Of a stretch of DNA of 64,000 nt, positions 48,582 to 59,909 are shown one piece after another (position 1 is the first letter of the stretch; every line of letters starts with the position of its first letter). The DNA comes from Limanda limanda (taxonomy: Eukaryota; Chordata; Actinopteri; Pleuronectiformes; Pleuronectidae): contig NC_083639.1 in NCBI RefSeq assembly GCF_963576545.1, positions 24,398,118 through 24,462,117 on the forward strand, given 5' to 3'. A program made the translations under genes and the position numbers. A model generated the notes under the pieces. It was not told the origin of the DNA, searched no databases, and saw nothing but the letters and a program-made list of their open reading frames with translations.

Positions 48582-48612
48582 AAGTGTGTTTGTGTGTGCG
48601 TGTGGTGGTGGT
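48455..48612. repeat. (TG)n/(TGCG)n microsatellite and (GGT)n
   Basis: Interrupted TG tract with GCGT variants and a terminal GGTGGTGGTGG run, within the piggyBac element. The reading frames over it are artefacts. Confidence 0.95.
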
Positions 48613-49384
48613 GGTGGATTTGTGGTTGTGTACTATCTGATGAATGAACACAATCTAGGGTCACCCATTCATTTCCTATGGCGGTCATTTTTGACCGGGA
48701 ACACCACAGGTGTTACAAAGTTGACTAAACAACTCAAAATTCAATGAAAGTAGTGATCAGCAATTGTAAATGTTCAAATGCCTAGTGTGGAGGATATCAT
48801 AAGCCCTTGAGACAATAAAATGTAAAACACAATATTTATGATTGATCGAAATGGAAATCGGTCAGATTTGACCCGAACACGACACAAAGGTTAAACGTAA
48901 ACGTGATGGCCTCCAGCAACAACAAGCCACCATCTCCAAGCATAGCACTGTCTCCAAGCAGTGTCTGGAGGCATCGTATGTAGTTGCTCATAGCATTGCT
49001 AAGCTTGGCAAACCCCATACAATCGCCGAAACACTGATTTTGCCGGCCGCGCAAGACATGTGTAGAATAATGATAGGAGAGAGTGCAGCTGCTAAACTCA
49101 GCGCAATACCTATGTCAAATGACTCTGTGTCACGCCGAATATCCGAAATGCCCAGTGATAAAATAGTAATAATAATTGTCTGTATGGGCCTAACAATAAC
49201 GATAGCCTAACCTTGACATGTCAGGCCTATCAATAACAATATCTATCTATCTACCTACCTACCTACCTACCTATATATGGTGGTGTATTTGAGGGCGGCG
49301 GTGGCAGGCAGCGGGGGGGCCCCAACTACCCCTAACCAGCTTTGGGGGGGCCCAGCTTGCAAAAGTTTGAGAACCCCTGACTTA

Positions 49385-51035
49385 ATGTAAACCTACGTTA
49401 AACTACTTTATATACCGTGGAATAGCTGAATATATAACTGGCATCATATATACACAGTATAGTGTCTGAATAAATGTATCTTCATGTTAGAGTATGAAAT
49501 TAGAATTACGTGCAACTCACCAAGATTACACATATTTGTATGAGACTATTTAGCAAGTGGCTGTAGCCAACAAATGTGCTTGTAAGTAGATTAAGTTAAT
49601 GCACAGTGCCCTTCATCATAAATGAGGATGGTAAGGTGAGCCCCTCGCTGCAACTGTTAGCATCATCCATGTCCCTGTGGGGGAGAGTCTAATGGAGACA
49701 ATGAAGAGGAAGCAGTGTAGCATCATGTCACCAAAATAACATGATGACACATACAGACAATAACAAGACCTTTAGTCAGCACTGTAGGGGTGATCTGCTG
49801 TCACCAGTGCCCTTTGTGTGGAAAAATTAAGTTAACATGAAGATGAGCTTTACCTGATATTAAACACAGTACAACTCAGGCACTGTTTGCCCCATTTCAA
49901 CAGTCTAAGCTACCAGTGTGGGGAGAAACTGCCTTGGGCTGACTACAAATAGCAAAACAGGTGTAAAACTCAAATGTACTCTATAGATGCATACCTAGGC
50001 CAGGGCCTAACAGTCCTCTTATGAACCCACATTTAAATTTACTAGATACAGATTTTTAATCAGATCTGCAGCAAATTGCACACTTTGTGTAATGCTGCTA
50101 ACAAACAAACAAACGGACGAAAACATTATCTCCTTGGCAAAAGATATGATGTGCCAGATGTTTTGTAAAAGCCTTTTCAGATACAAAATAACAACAGCAC
50201 CCCTGTGCCCCAAAAATTATTTATTTTTAACCAAATCCACCATACAAGGATGTTTTTTACTGTTCCGACCAGAGTCCGTTGAACTTGACTGGGGTTGGCT
50301 GCATCCTTCTTAATGTTGTCTTTAATCTCAAAAATTTCCACTGACATCCAATTCCATCCTAATGTTTGCCAAATTTCAGGAATTTTAGCAAAAGATGCTA
50401 AATAAAAGCTATTTTGTTCTGAGATCACACAGGCTGCGATACCCATCAATGTGTTTAGACCTATGAGTATCCAGTTATTATCACTGCAATATTATAGGAG
50501 TAGACTATATCTGACTCTTAGTAATCCAGGTCATGGTATCTTCAGAAGTTATCCATATATTCCCTGTGTAGACATGTACAATTATGCGAGAACCGAGTTG
50601 TCAATACTAAATTTGATTTGATTTGTTCCCCTAATGGGCCCTAAAGTGCCTTTTTAAATACGTTTTCTATTTCCTGTTTTACTTTGACATATTTTTCTCA
50701 GTGTGTCTTTTGTTTTACATACAGTTTTTTTCTGTTTTCCTGCCTTTGTGTTCAACACCGTGAAGTGTTTCACCTGTCTCCAATTATCCCTGCTTCCCTT
50801 GTGAATTGAGTCTCCCTGCTCCAAGTCCTCTTTGTCATCTGTTCAGTTCCTTCACTGTAACATTGTGCAAATGTTGGTAAAGTGAATACTTTTTAATGAG
50901 AAATAATGAGGCTAGTAGTTCCAGTTTGTAGATAGGCAGGCAGAGGAAAAACAGGAAATCCAACTCCAAAACACACAAGAAACCTACCACATGAGAAAAC
51001 TAAACAGCAACACAAATTCACAGCATGTCTTAGCA
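49385..51035. other. cadps intron 1, no recognised features
   Basis: AT-rich intron. The open frames at 50.0-50.4 kb show no recognisable similarity. Confidence 0.5.
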
Positions 51036-51039
51036 TTCA

Positions 51040-51170
51040 ATCAATTAAATTGTATATGTATATCCCATATTCACAAATCACAATTTGTCTCACAGGGCTT
51101 TAACAAGGTGTGACATCCTTTGCCCTTAACCCTCAACAAGAGTAAGGAAAAACTACTAAAGCATAATCAT
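51040..51170 (-). mobile_element. L2/Maui LINE 3' UTR fragment
   Basis: Reverse complement reads TTTTTCCTTACTCTTGTTGA, GGATGTCACACCTTGTTAAA, GCCCTGTGAGACAAATTGTG and a terminal GGGATATACATATACAATTT then GATTGA. It matches 860-965 at most positions, so both belong to one family. Confidence 0.75.
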
Positions 51171-51174
51171 AATC

Positions 51175-52790
51175 CATAATCAGCTGCCAACACGATCAGG
51201 TTCCATGTTCACAATCCACGCTCCACCATCACACTACAACACTGTGGATGGTCACCCACAACATCCATGGGTTTACACCGGAAGTTAGCCCTCCACACCA
51301 AATAATGCCTAAATTATCTGTTTGGCTGATTTAAGTGTTCAGAGTTTGCAATTACTTGTTATTTAGTCACCAACTTGTTCTTGCTTGTGGCATCGGAAAC
51401 CACGCAAGTTCCAGAAAAAAGCGTGAGAGAGGAGATGTAAAATACACTGAGATGGGTTCTGGATCATAAATCACAATTATCTTCTTATGGACATTAAACA
51501 AATACGAATAATATGAAAGTGTAAAATATACAACACTTAATCTCTCAACCAGAAATGTAAAAAATAACTATTTTTGGATTTGCGTTACATGCTGGAATAT
51601 ATGACCAGTCATAGCTGTAGTGATTGATGTCATTACTACTCCAGACCACAGCCTCGCTGCCGATTTCTTATATCAGCCAACTGTGTTACTCTGACAAACA
51701 AACTCTCCGGGGCCCACAAAGAAGTTTGTCTATGGAATGCCATAGGAAAAGAGACTCTTGACAGGCCACCTCCAACTGCAAGCTCTGTCAATTATTACTC
51801 CTTTCTGATATTTTAAAGATTGTTTCCTTATTTATCCTTACACCTTCTTATTTGTTAGTGGATAATAGGGAAGAAACAAAGGGAGAGAAGGGGCTATTGA
51901 TTTGAAACAAAGGACGAACTGGGGGATGATGAATTAATGTGGTGTGCACCACAACTGTGCAGCTGTCAGGAAACCCAAACCGCAACTCTAGGTTCTACAA
52001 GTTTTTATGCAATGAAGGCAGGAACAAGGAATCGAACCAGGATTCAAAAAATAGTTTTTGACTGGTGTACTTGGAGGGAAATTTTCATTTTGGCACTCAT
52101 CTTATAACCTATACTTTTCGGAACCACACACACTCGGTCACTCTCTGACCCTCCAGCACAACACTGCTCCTAAATAGGATCGGACATGGGTCAAACTCCA
52201 CTCAGCTTTTGTGATCTATCATTCCAAGTAATAAGAGTAGTAATGTGTTTTGTCTCTCCTTTCTGTCACAAACAGCTTTTGTGACTTGCTTCCCATCCAT
52301 TTACATGATTGACAATACTGTGGTTACTCTAAAACCATTGACATCTATATAAGAGGAGAACTTCTTTGTGTCAATGTGTCTGACAATTTGTTATAATGTG
52401 CTTCTGGGCCCTGGAACCATATACTGATTTAAAAAAGCATTAATGGTATTCCAGAAACCTACTGAATTTGTAGCTTCTACTTTCAAAATACCTACTCTTA
52501 TAACATGTTTTTAGTGGGAGAGTGTTGAGTGCAATTTTTTTTTTTTGTAAGTGTGCACATTTTACATTTTCAGTTGAAACTGCCTCATTATTGATTTAAT
52601 TTTGCAGCAGAATAGTTGTTTGAGTTAACTTAAACTGAGCATTATCACGTTTCTGTCTTTTCAGTAAGTGGCTGCCACACAGAGATGATTCCCTGTAAAT
52701 CTCTATAAACCCTTAGGTATGTTTCTAGAAAGGTTCTACTTTTGCCTCGTGCAAAAGAAGAGCGGTTTCACACAACATTTTTGTCTGAAC
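51175..52790. other. cadps intron 1, no recognised features
   Basis: Intron sequence without recognised genes or repeats. Confidence 0.45.
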
Positions 52791-52794
52791 CTTT

Positions 52795-53128
52795 AAGATA
52801 CAAGAGATTAAGATACATTTATTTGTCCCAAACACATGCACGGACATGCACAAGCACACTCATGCAAGGAGGGAAATTTAACCTCTGCTTTTAACCCATC
52901 TGGTGCAGGACACACAGAGCAGTGGGCAGCCATGTACGGCACCCGGGGAGCAGATGTTGGGGGAGTAAGGTGCCTTGCTCAGGGGCACTAAACAGGGTAG
53001 GGAGAATCCTCTTGGATTTTTGTACAGATCAATCCAGGTTCATCTTTTTGTTGTTTCTCCGTGGAGTCGAACCAGAGACCTTTTCTGCCCATAGTCCAAG
53101 TTTCTGCCACTAGTCCACCGCCTCTCTG
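52795..53128 (-). mobile_element. tRNA-derived SINE, near full length
   Basis: On the minus strand it starts GAGGCGGTGGACTAGTGGCA (A box TGGACTAGTGG) and reaches TCTGGTTCGACTCCACGG (perfect B box GGTTCGACTCC). It has a body with GTGCCCCTGAGCAAGGCACC and CACCAGATGGGTTAAAAGCA, and ends GGGACAAATAAATGTATCTT then AATCTC. A second copy is at 63.3-63.6 kb. Shared peptides between the two regions (AETWTMGRKGLW) come from this SINE, not from a gene. Confidence 0.9.
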
Positions 53129-53129
53129 T

Positions 53130-55500
53130 AACCTGTGCTTAGTCTTATTACTAACTGCCTGTGCCAATGTCAAGTCCAGTGTTGAAGCCACAGATCTGGA
53201 CCCAATGACTGTCCTCTCCGGGCCCACACCTATAACCGATAAATAATAGAAAGTTGTCAAATTTTGACAGTGTTTCTATTTTATAGCCTTCATTGCAATA
53301 TTGGTGGCCCAGGAAACGTATAGACCAATTGCATCTCTCATGACGCCACTGAGCCAATCTGTGAAATCCGTTGAGCATTCCGACTGGAGTAGAGTTCAGG
53401 TCTGGCTTGGTTACTTTTCTCTCAAACAGAAACTATGACAACTGAGCCGCATTATATTCTATACAACTGCTATGTCCACTGAACCAGTTCCTTGCGGCGT
53501 GATGTGTCCTGTCTCATCGCGTGTTTTTGTGATCAATCAAAGTTCGAATAGTAGACATGCTTCTCCTGGAGCAGTGTGTGACTCCGCATCACTAGTCGGC
53601 CCTGTAGTGTGTGCTCACCATGACTGCAAGATTCCCAAGCACAAGACAACAAGTTGTGTTTTGTGAACTGCACAGCGATCTGTCAACTTTGAAAATCATG
53701 TAGTGCGAACTTGGTTATGTGTCCGAGAAAAAGAAAGAAAACTAACTTCAAATGACATGGCCTTTCAGCAGGTATTTCAAAACCCCTGTTGAAAGCAGCA
53801 ATGTGAAACACCACTACATTGTTCCAGGTCAGATTTAAAGTCCTGAGAGGACAAGCTAAAGCTCACTTCGCTTACTGTACAAGAAAATTATAGGGTTGTA
53901 TACAAGAGGAATAGAGAGGTAGAGAAAAGCATACATTTTCATTTGATTAAATTGTTTCAGGCTGTTAAGTAAAAACTATTTACCAAAAGACAGAGAGGGG
54001 AAACATAATTTGCACTTCAATCACAAATTTTGCACTCTATAATTAAGTTTAAGTAAATTTAAGATTACAATTAGTCTTCTGTCATGTATTCTATTATTCA
54101 CCTGACATAAAAAAAACAGCATTTAGAATCCCTATTTGTAAGCCCTCCAGTTCAATGTGAAACCTGACTGAACACAGATGTTGATTCATCTAATATTTCA
54201 CTATATGTAGCATTGAATCATAATGCTAGGTGGACATCGTGATGTTCCAGATCTTTTGTGAGGGAAATTCTGCTCCTCTCTGAGTTTTACATTACAAACC
54301 ATTACAAAAGCTGACCTGAGGTTCATTCTGCTTGACGATGCCCTACTTAAATGCACATTAATACCACAACTGAGACATGACTCGGCTACTTTGAAGCTAT
54401 TTATTAACTCCTTGTCTTTGCACAATTTTATGTCCACTATTCCACATAACATGTAGAGTTTCCCTCTTATGTCCAACGTAAAGAGTCCAGATGGATAGGA
54501 ATGCCAACACAACCATAGGAGAGAAGGTATTTTTGTCTTTTTTCAGTATTAATAAATATGAGGTTGGAGCCTTAATGAGACAAAGCAGGACCAATATAAT
54601 GCACACCAACAAATAACTGAGGAGGTTTGCCTTCCAGGATGTATCTAGTTTTGTGAAATATTTTTGCAAAAAGATGGAATATTAACCTGTGCATACACTC
54701 TGTGTGTCACTCAGCTAACATGCTACTGTTGACTAAATGAGCCATTGAACCTTTGATTTGTGGCATTTGTACAGTCTCTCTGAAGTCTATTAAAAAACTT
54801 TAAATGTTAAATAGCTAATTCTGGACCAAACAAAACAGAAGGAAGCATTTTGTTTAAACACATCGGAGATCATGGAGGTTCCCTTCTGAGTGAATGTACT
54901 TTCAGTAGAGACTAGCATGCTACACAGAGCTCTGTGAAAATGGTGTATTGGACTGAGTGCTGTCAGTGAGTGCAGCTTTAATGGATCACTGACACAAGTG
55001 AGACACAAGAATCTGTAGTTGCTCTTGCTTACAAGTTACTTAGACTGGTGTAGAAAAGGTGTAGGCTAAACACTAACTTTGAATGTCACCTTTTCCCATG
55101 GAAAATGTACCTGATTACATTTATGATGTGACAAGTACAAACACTGTACATCACACAATATACAAACAATTTAATTTTAAGTCTGTGGACACCATCCTAA
55201 CTGCAGTTCCGGTACAGACCAGCGGTGGACTGCAAATAACCCCCCTGCGTCTGTGATACAACAAAGTCATAGAGTTTGCCTAATTCATATATTAGCCCGG
55301 TAACCTTATAAAGCAGCTATCCCATAAGACCTAATTACATCACCACTGAAACACACATAATTATGGTTGGTGGTGTAGATAAGCCATTTCTCACTTGCTT
55401 GCTTGAGACAAGCAGGAGGGGGAGACATCACTGATGCGTCTATGCCCAGAGGCAATTCTGATTTGTAAGAGCTACTACAATGGGTGGGAACGAAATTAAT
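53130..55500. other. cadps intron 1, 5' part
   Basis: Mixed intron sequence. Open frames at 53.47-53.67 and 54.2-54.7 kb have no recognised similarity. No repeat boundary was recognised. Confidence 0.45.
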
Positions 55501-55506
55501 TCACAT

Positions 55507-55509
<3 letters not shown>

Positions 55510-55570
<61 letters not shown>
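55510..55570. repeat. (TC)n microsatellite
   Basis: About 29 uninterrupted TC units in cadps intron 1, roughly 520 bp downstream of exon 1. Confidence 0.95.
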
Positions 55571-55573
<3 letters not shown>

Positions 55574-56091
55574 GCCTCTACTCATGGTGCCAACCCTGTC
55601 TGTTTAGTTTGGATTAACACATCACATTGCTCCTGAAACCTTTCTCACCTATTAGCAGTTTCTCATGTCATCTTTTTGATTTCGTCATTACAAGATGCTG
55701 GGTGTAGGGACAAAAGAAAATATTTTCAATCGTAAAAACGACTGCCTGTGGAGTCGACATTTGACATTTGTGAAGTTACCGCCATAGATGCTTTCTGTGC
55801 AGTATCATCCTCCATCCTCTCTATGAACCACCTTTCCTAATAAAAGTAATGGATCGCCGTGTGGTGAGATGTGCATTTAGAAGCCTGTGATCTGTAGATT
55901 CGTCTTTTACTATAAGGCTGAGTGAACTAAATTGTGTTTTCTTGCTCGACCAAAAGCCAACATGGTGCGACTCCGGAAGCAACAGTTGGTGTCATGTATC
56001 CTGGACGAGCCTTACAGGAGTGAAAGGTGTATTTAAATCACAGCTTTAAAGTTAGGTTCGGGTTTTTCCTGATTTTTAATACTGATCTTAC

Positions 56092-56442
56092 CTTCTGCTG
56101 CCTCCTTGCCATATCAGTAGGTTGTTTTGCGTTGAACGGATAAGCGATGCAGCGCATCACAAAAACATAGAGCTGGAGTCTCTTTTTCCTCTCCTCCTCT
56201 TCCCTCTGCATCTTCTCCAGGTCCTCCTTCTCCTTTTCGCTGCCGATTGACGGGCTGGGGCTGGAGGGTCGGCCACCGCCGCTCCCGCGGCCCCGGGGCT
56301 GAAGCCCTCCTCCACCGTGGCCGTCGGCAGCTCGCCCCGGTGACAGTCGGGCTCCTCCTTGGCTCTTCGGGGCCGCCACCTCTTTGCGTTCCACCTCCGG
56401 TACATCATCGCCTTCCTCCTCGCTGGAAGACGGGTCTAACAT
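56092..56442 (-). CDS. cadps: cadps exon 1, start codon and N-terminus
   Basis: First coding exon, 117 residues. It opens [19 protein letters not shown], identical in the first ten residues to vertebrate CADPS, followed by a Gly/Pro/Arg-rich variable segment, [20 protein letters not shown], then the charged [17 protein letters not shown] and [14 protein letters not shown]. The start (56442-56440) has A at -3 and agrees with the family N-terminus. The donor is GTAAGA directly after the Lys codon, phase 0. VMRCIAYP and the [19 protein letters not shown] run match CADPS1 rather than CADPS2. The exon is GC-rich (many CpG) unlike the rest of the window, as expected near a promoter. CADPS acts in priming of dense-core and synaptic vesicles. 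Confidence 0.96.
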
Positions 56443-56950
56443 GCTACTGAGGTTGTTGAGGTGGCGACTGTAGGCCTACCTGCAGCAAAAGTACAACTGT
56501 AAAAGTAGAAGAAAAAAAAAATACCGAGCCGCTTCAGAGACGAGCACAGAGGGAGGGACTCGACCGAAGCTGCTACGGAGACGCACAACCGGACTGGGGA
56601 GCGACTGTTGCTCCTGAGGAAAAACTGTCACCAGACGAGTCCGTCTCCGCAAGGAAAAATGAAAGTGTTGGTGTGGAGTTGGTATGGCGATTTCCAGACC
56701 TGTGAACTCTGCCAGTCAGTGGCACACAGGAGGGATTTACCAAGAGAGCAGATACAAAGGGGGAGGGGTCGCAGCGAGGACTGATGATGATGTGTTGATG
56801 CTCTGCTGCCTGCGGAAGGAAGAGGCAGGGCCGGGAGCTGACCGCGGTCCTGAAACCCGATCCTCGGCTGCTCCGGGATCAGTTAGGTCAGCCTGCGAGC
56901 ACAAGGGATGGACAGCCACCTGATGAGCCAGCTGAGTCAAAGCAGGTCAC
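56443..56950 (-). promoter_or_regulatory. cadps: Putative cadps 5' UTR and CpG-rich promoter region
   Basis: Sequence upstream of the start codon is GC- and CpG-rich to about 56900, then drops to the AT-rich background. No TATA box is obvious on the gene's strand. A polypyrimidine run ending CTACTTTTACAG (at about 56497-56510) looks like a splice acceptor, so a 5' UTR intron is possible. Transcription start sites cannot be placed from sequence alone. Confidence 0.5.
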
Positions 56951-57299
56951 ATCATTTCAGCAGCAGCCCGGATTCAAAGGGCTGTGGCTTTCACAATAAA
57001 AGCCAGTGATTTCATCAAACCAATGATGTCTAAATGATGAAAACATGAAAATATTTGAAATATTAAGAATAGGGTTCTATTTACTATCCCTGTGATGTTT
57101 GGAGAGACTGCAGCTGGTTCAACACGGGTCTGAAAGCGTGCCTACAATCAATTGTCTTCAGACTGGCTCTGCGATGTCCTAATGATATCTTCAGCAGGAT
57201 ATGGCAACCTTTTATTACGTACCTGCTTGAACAAGTGTGAAGTTTTGTCCTAAATGTCATGTACAGTATATATTGTCATTTATCATAACTGAATGACTT

Positions 57300-57343
57300 G
57301 TCATGACTTGTTTTGTTTTGTTTTGTTTTATTGATGACAATGA

Positions 57344-57395
<52 letters not shown>

Positions 57396-57560
57396 TTTCT
57401 TTTTAAATTATTATTATTTAATTCTTTCTTTTCTGTTTGTCCCCTGGGCTGGGGGGGGAGGAAAAAAAATGTTTTCATATATGTCTGTATGTATGAGGTT
57501 TCATTTTCAATTGTGAAAACCAATAAATAAAGTGGAAAAAAAAAAAAAAAAAAAAATACA
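57300..57560 (+). mobile_element. Poly(A)-tailed retroposon 3' end
   Basis: The segment contains a (TA)n and T-run block, a G-run, then GAAAACCAATAAATAAAGTGG directly followed by more than 20 A (57537-57557), i.e. a polyadenylation signal and tail as in L1-type LINEs or processed transcripts. The body is too short to classify. Confidence 0.55.
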
Positions 57561-57639
57561 TACTGCCAGATACATCATGCTGCTAATACACACAACTCAA
57601 TAGACAAACATGCCATAATTGCAGGGTTTTTTTATGTTT

Positions 57640-57910
57640 TTGCTTGCATTTCGTGTATTTGCAATGTGCTCATCTATTTGTTTGCATTGTGCATATTTTC
57701 AGTTAATTTTTCTATTTAGTTGTATTCTGACTATTTGCAATGCATCTGTCTATTCAGTTATATTGAATGTATGTGCAGTGGGTTCCTTTATTTGGTTGTG
57801 GTGTGTGTTTGCAGTGCATTTGTAAATTTGGTTGTATTGTGTTTATTTCCAGTGCTGCTATCTTATTGGTTGTGTTGTCTGTATTTGCAGTGCGTTTCTC
57901 CCTTTGGTTA
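57640..57910. repeat. Degenerate minisatellite, unit about 43 bp
   Basis: Roughly six to seven imperfect units of the form TTTGCAGTGCATTTGT then TATTTGGTTGTATTGTGT. Open frames across it are artefacts of the repeat. Confidence 0.75.
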
Positions 57911-57979
57911 AAAAAAAATTAAAAAATTAAAAAATAAATACAATCATGCAGTTGGCTCCAGCACTGTGCTGCATAGTGA

Positions 57980-58400
57980 CTTAAGCTGCTCCTGTTTAGT
58001 TTTTACCCCAGGCACCACCAGCAGACCACTCCCCACTGGTCTCAGAGCTCTCACATGGGTTAGATTGCACGGGAAATGTCTGTTATGTATTTGAGAGGAG
58101 CTCCATTAAGATATTTAAAAATCAGCAGGAAAACGTTCGAATCAATCCTGTAGCTTACTTGCAGCCAGTGCAGAGATTTAAGAACAGGAGGGATGTTGGC
58201 GGTCTTTTGTGATTTGGTTAAAACTCTTGCAGCTGAATTTAGGATGAATTGTAAAGTGCATGCTTGTCATTTTAGGAATTCCTTTTCAAAGTCCACTGTA
58301 GTAGTCCATTATACTAGAGTTAATAGCATGAATCAAGTCTTGTGTTGTCATGAAGTTCCTGGCTATGTTTTTGAGGTGATAAAATACTGATTTTGAGATT
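57980..58400 (-). mobile_element. Antisense fragment of a LINE (L2/CR1-like)
   Basis: Plus-strand phrases AATCAATCCTGTAGCTTACT, GCAGCCAGTGCAGAGATTTA, AGAACAGGAGGGATGT and TTAAAACTCTTGCAGCTGAA are the usual antisense reading of the RT C-terminal region in fish LINEs of this group. Frames are broken. Confidence 0.6.
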
Positions 58401-58859
58401 CATTTATTGTAACTGGTACGGTTAAGGTTAATACTGGCAGGGCTTACTCTTTAACTGTGTAATTTCAAAGGGCTTCAACTTCACTTTTACTGTAGAGTGC
58501 CCTGGGATAATGGGACATTTATTTGAAGAATATCAGGATCAATTTACCATAGGAATTTAGGTAGCGCAATAGTTGTAGGCTAGCTAATGAATGGAACTTA
58601 CCCTTCACAGAATTTAAAAATATTAATATACAAATCTAAATATTATAACTTAAAATAAGTAACCAAGATGTATTTTAATTATGTGAAGAATAACATCTGA
58701 TTTTTCCAGTGTTATTCCTAAGCCTAATTCATATTGTCACAAATATGTCCACCAGTGATAACATCTGGTAAAAAAGAAAAAGAAAACAATTTCAAATGAA
58801 GTGTGTGTTAGACAAATACTAAGTTTCTCATTTCATCACATCACCAAAGCTTTTGTTAA

Positions 58860-59150
58860 CTATTGATGCGTTCACACCGGTTCTCATTCCGAACCCTTCA
58901 CAATTTGTTGGAGCCCTTTGTCCCAGTCTTTGTCTGATTGCCTGCTTTTGTTCCCAGTGTTGTCCTCTTGTCTCCTTGTGTATAAACTCCTGTTGTCAGT
59001 TCCTGTTTGCCTGCAGTCCTTTCAAGTCATCTTCCTGGTTAACCACCCATCTGCCTATAAGCCTTGTTTTCTTTAGTAAGCTTAATCTTCACTGTATCAG
59101 CCTGTCATTGTGTGTCTGCATTTGGATCCTTTCCCCTGTGTTTCATCAAT
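58860..59150 (+). mobile_element. LTR-like C/T-rich fragment
   Basis: A C/T-rich segment with TCTGCATTTGGATCC near its end resembles the R-U5 part of fish gypsy LTRs. No coding is attached. Low certainty. Confidence 0.35.
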
Positions 59151-59189
59151 TGTCACCAGATGACCAGGTGTTCTGCTTTATATCAGGCC

Positions 59190-59400
59190 CCAATAGTGCA
59201 CAATTGTTTGCCGCTGCAGCAAAGGTTGTTTTCCCTGGCCATGATAAAGATGAACTGTTCCCTGTAATGTCTAATCCAGCCTTGAATGGTTCCTATGGAC
59301 ACATCGTCACAGGCCTTTCTGCGAGGAAAGTGTCCTTTATCGCATTGAGAAGTGGCCAATATGATAGTAAAAAAGGTCTGTGAATGTGGGCTGGTCATTG
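59190..59400 (-). pseudogene. IS630/Tc1-like transposase C-terminal remnant
   Basis: On the minus strand it reads ACDDVSIGTIQGWIRHYREQ then F..IMARENNLCC, corresponding to the C-terminal end of the same transposase family whose core is at 1221-1790. The catalytic part is missing. The element is too degraded for terminal repeats to be seen. Confidence 0.6.
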
Positions 59401-59909
59401 AGCTAGGTGATAACCAGAGCCAACCAATGGAACCTTACATTATCCAGATGAAAATGTGTTGGGGCTGAGTTGAGTATACAACGGTGTCCAAATGGCATGT
59501 TGATGAAGGACCCCTTGATTGCAGTCACTTTGCTTCTTCTCTGGCAAGGAACCTCCACAAATTCTTTTTTGTTACAATCTTTCCAATGTTGTGAAGTTCA
59601 ACCATGCCATCAACAAAGATGTTACTTGTGGGCTCAGGTATTGCATTGATATCAAAGAGAATCTATGTAAGAAAAACAAGGGTGTAGTAAATACAGTTAT
59701 GCATCAACACAATAGGCCCACTACATTAACTATACATACAAAGTTATGCCATGCCTAATGGCCATGTCTGCAATAGTAATTTCTTATACATCTGTCAGTA
59801 GTTATTGAAACAAATACAGATGGTTAATGCTCTTCTATTACAATGGAGCTGTAATAGTGAGTAATAAGTATAGTTATAGTCTGTACAGAAACAGTTCCCT
59901 CATGCTCAG

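Larger units (their letters stand above)
47652..48890 (-). mobile_element. piggyBac element with 17-bp TIRs and TTAA duplications
   Basis: The left end, CCTTTGTGTCGTGTTCG (47652-47668), and the right end, CGAACACGACACAAAGG (48874-48890), are perfect inverted repeats of 17 bp. Both are flanked by TTAA (47648-47651 and 48891-48894), the diagnostic piggyBac duplication. Inside are an 18-bp perfect palindrome CCGGTCAAATTTGACCGG (47694-47711), a related motif near the right end, a truncated transposase on the minus strand, three tandem copies of a segment with GTGGTTCACGT (48250-48460) and a TG microsatellite. At 1.24 kb it is far shorter than an autonomous element (usually over 2 kb), so it is an internally deleted derivative. 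Confidence 0.93.
47269..49379 (+). mobile_element. ZBED-type hAT relic interrupted by piggyBac
   Basis: Termini are CAGTGGTTCTCAAAG (47269) and GTTTGAGAACCCCTG (49365-49379). Outer flanks GCTTAAAG and ACTTAATG match at 6 of 8 positions, an aged 8-bp hAT duplication. Coding remnant: 47545-47650 reads CKIKRHLITKRPDLKEKPVD then FF (end of a BED zinc finger). After the piggyBac, 48894-49160 continues KRKRDGLQQQQ, CLEASYVVAHSIAKLGKPHT, LPAAQDMCRIMIGESAAAKL and NDSVSRRISEMPSD, the N-terminal half of a ZBED5-like hAT transposase in one frame. The catalytic and C-terminal parts are deleted. A (CTAC)n tract sits near 49250. Confidence 0.85.

Noticed and set aside
48336..48688. Thr/His-rich and Cys/Val-rich frames
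   Set aside because: Products of the TG microsatellite inside the piggyBac element.
52988..53260. Shared protein AETWTMGRKGLW at two places suggesting a gene family
   Set aside because: Both lie across the tRNA-derived SINE copies.
56157..56408. Arg-rich minus-strand frame overlapping cadps exon 1
   Set aside because: Out-of-frame reading of GC-rich exon 1.
58853..59383. 176-codon frame upstream of cadps
   Set aside because: Covers C/T-rich LTR-like sequence and the antisense of the IS630-like remnant; no protein of its own recognised.
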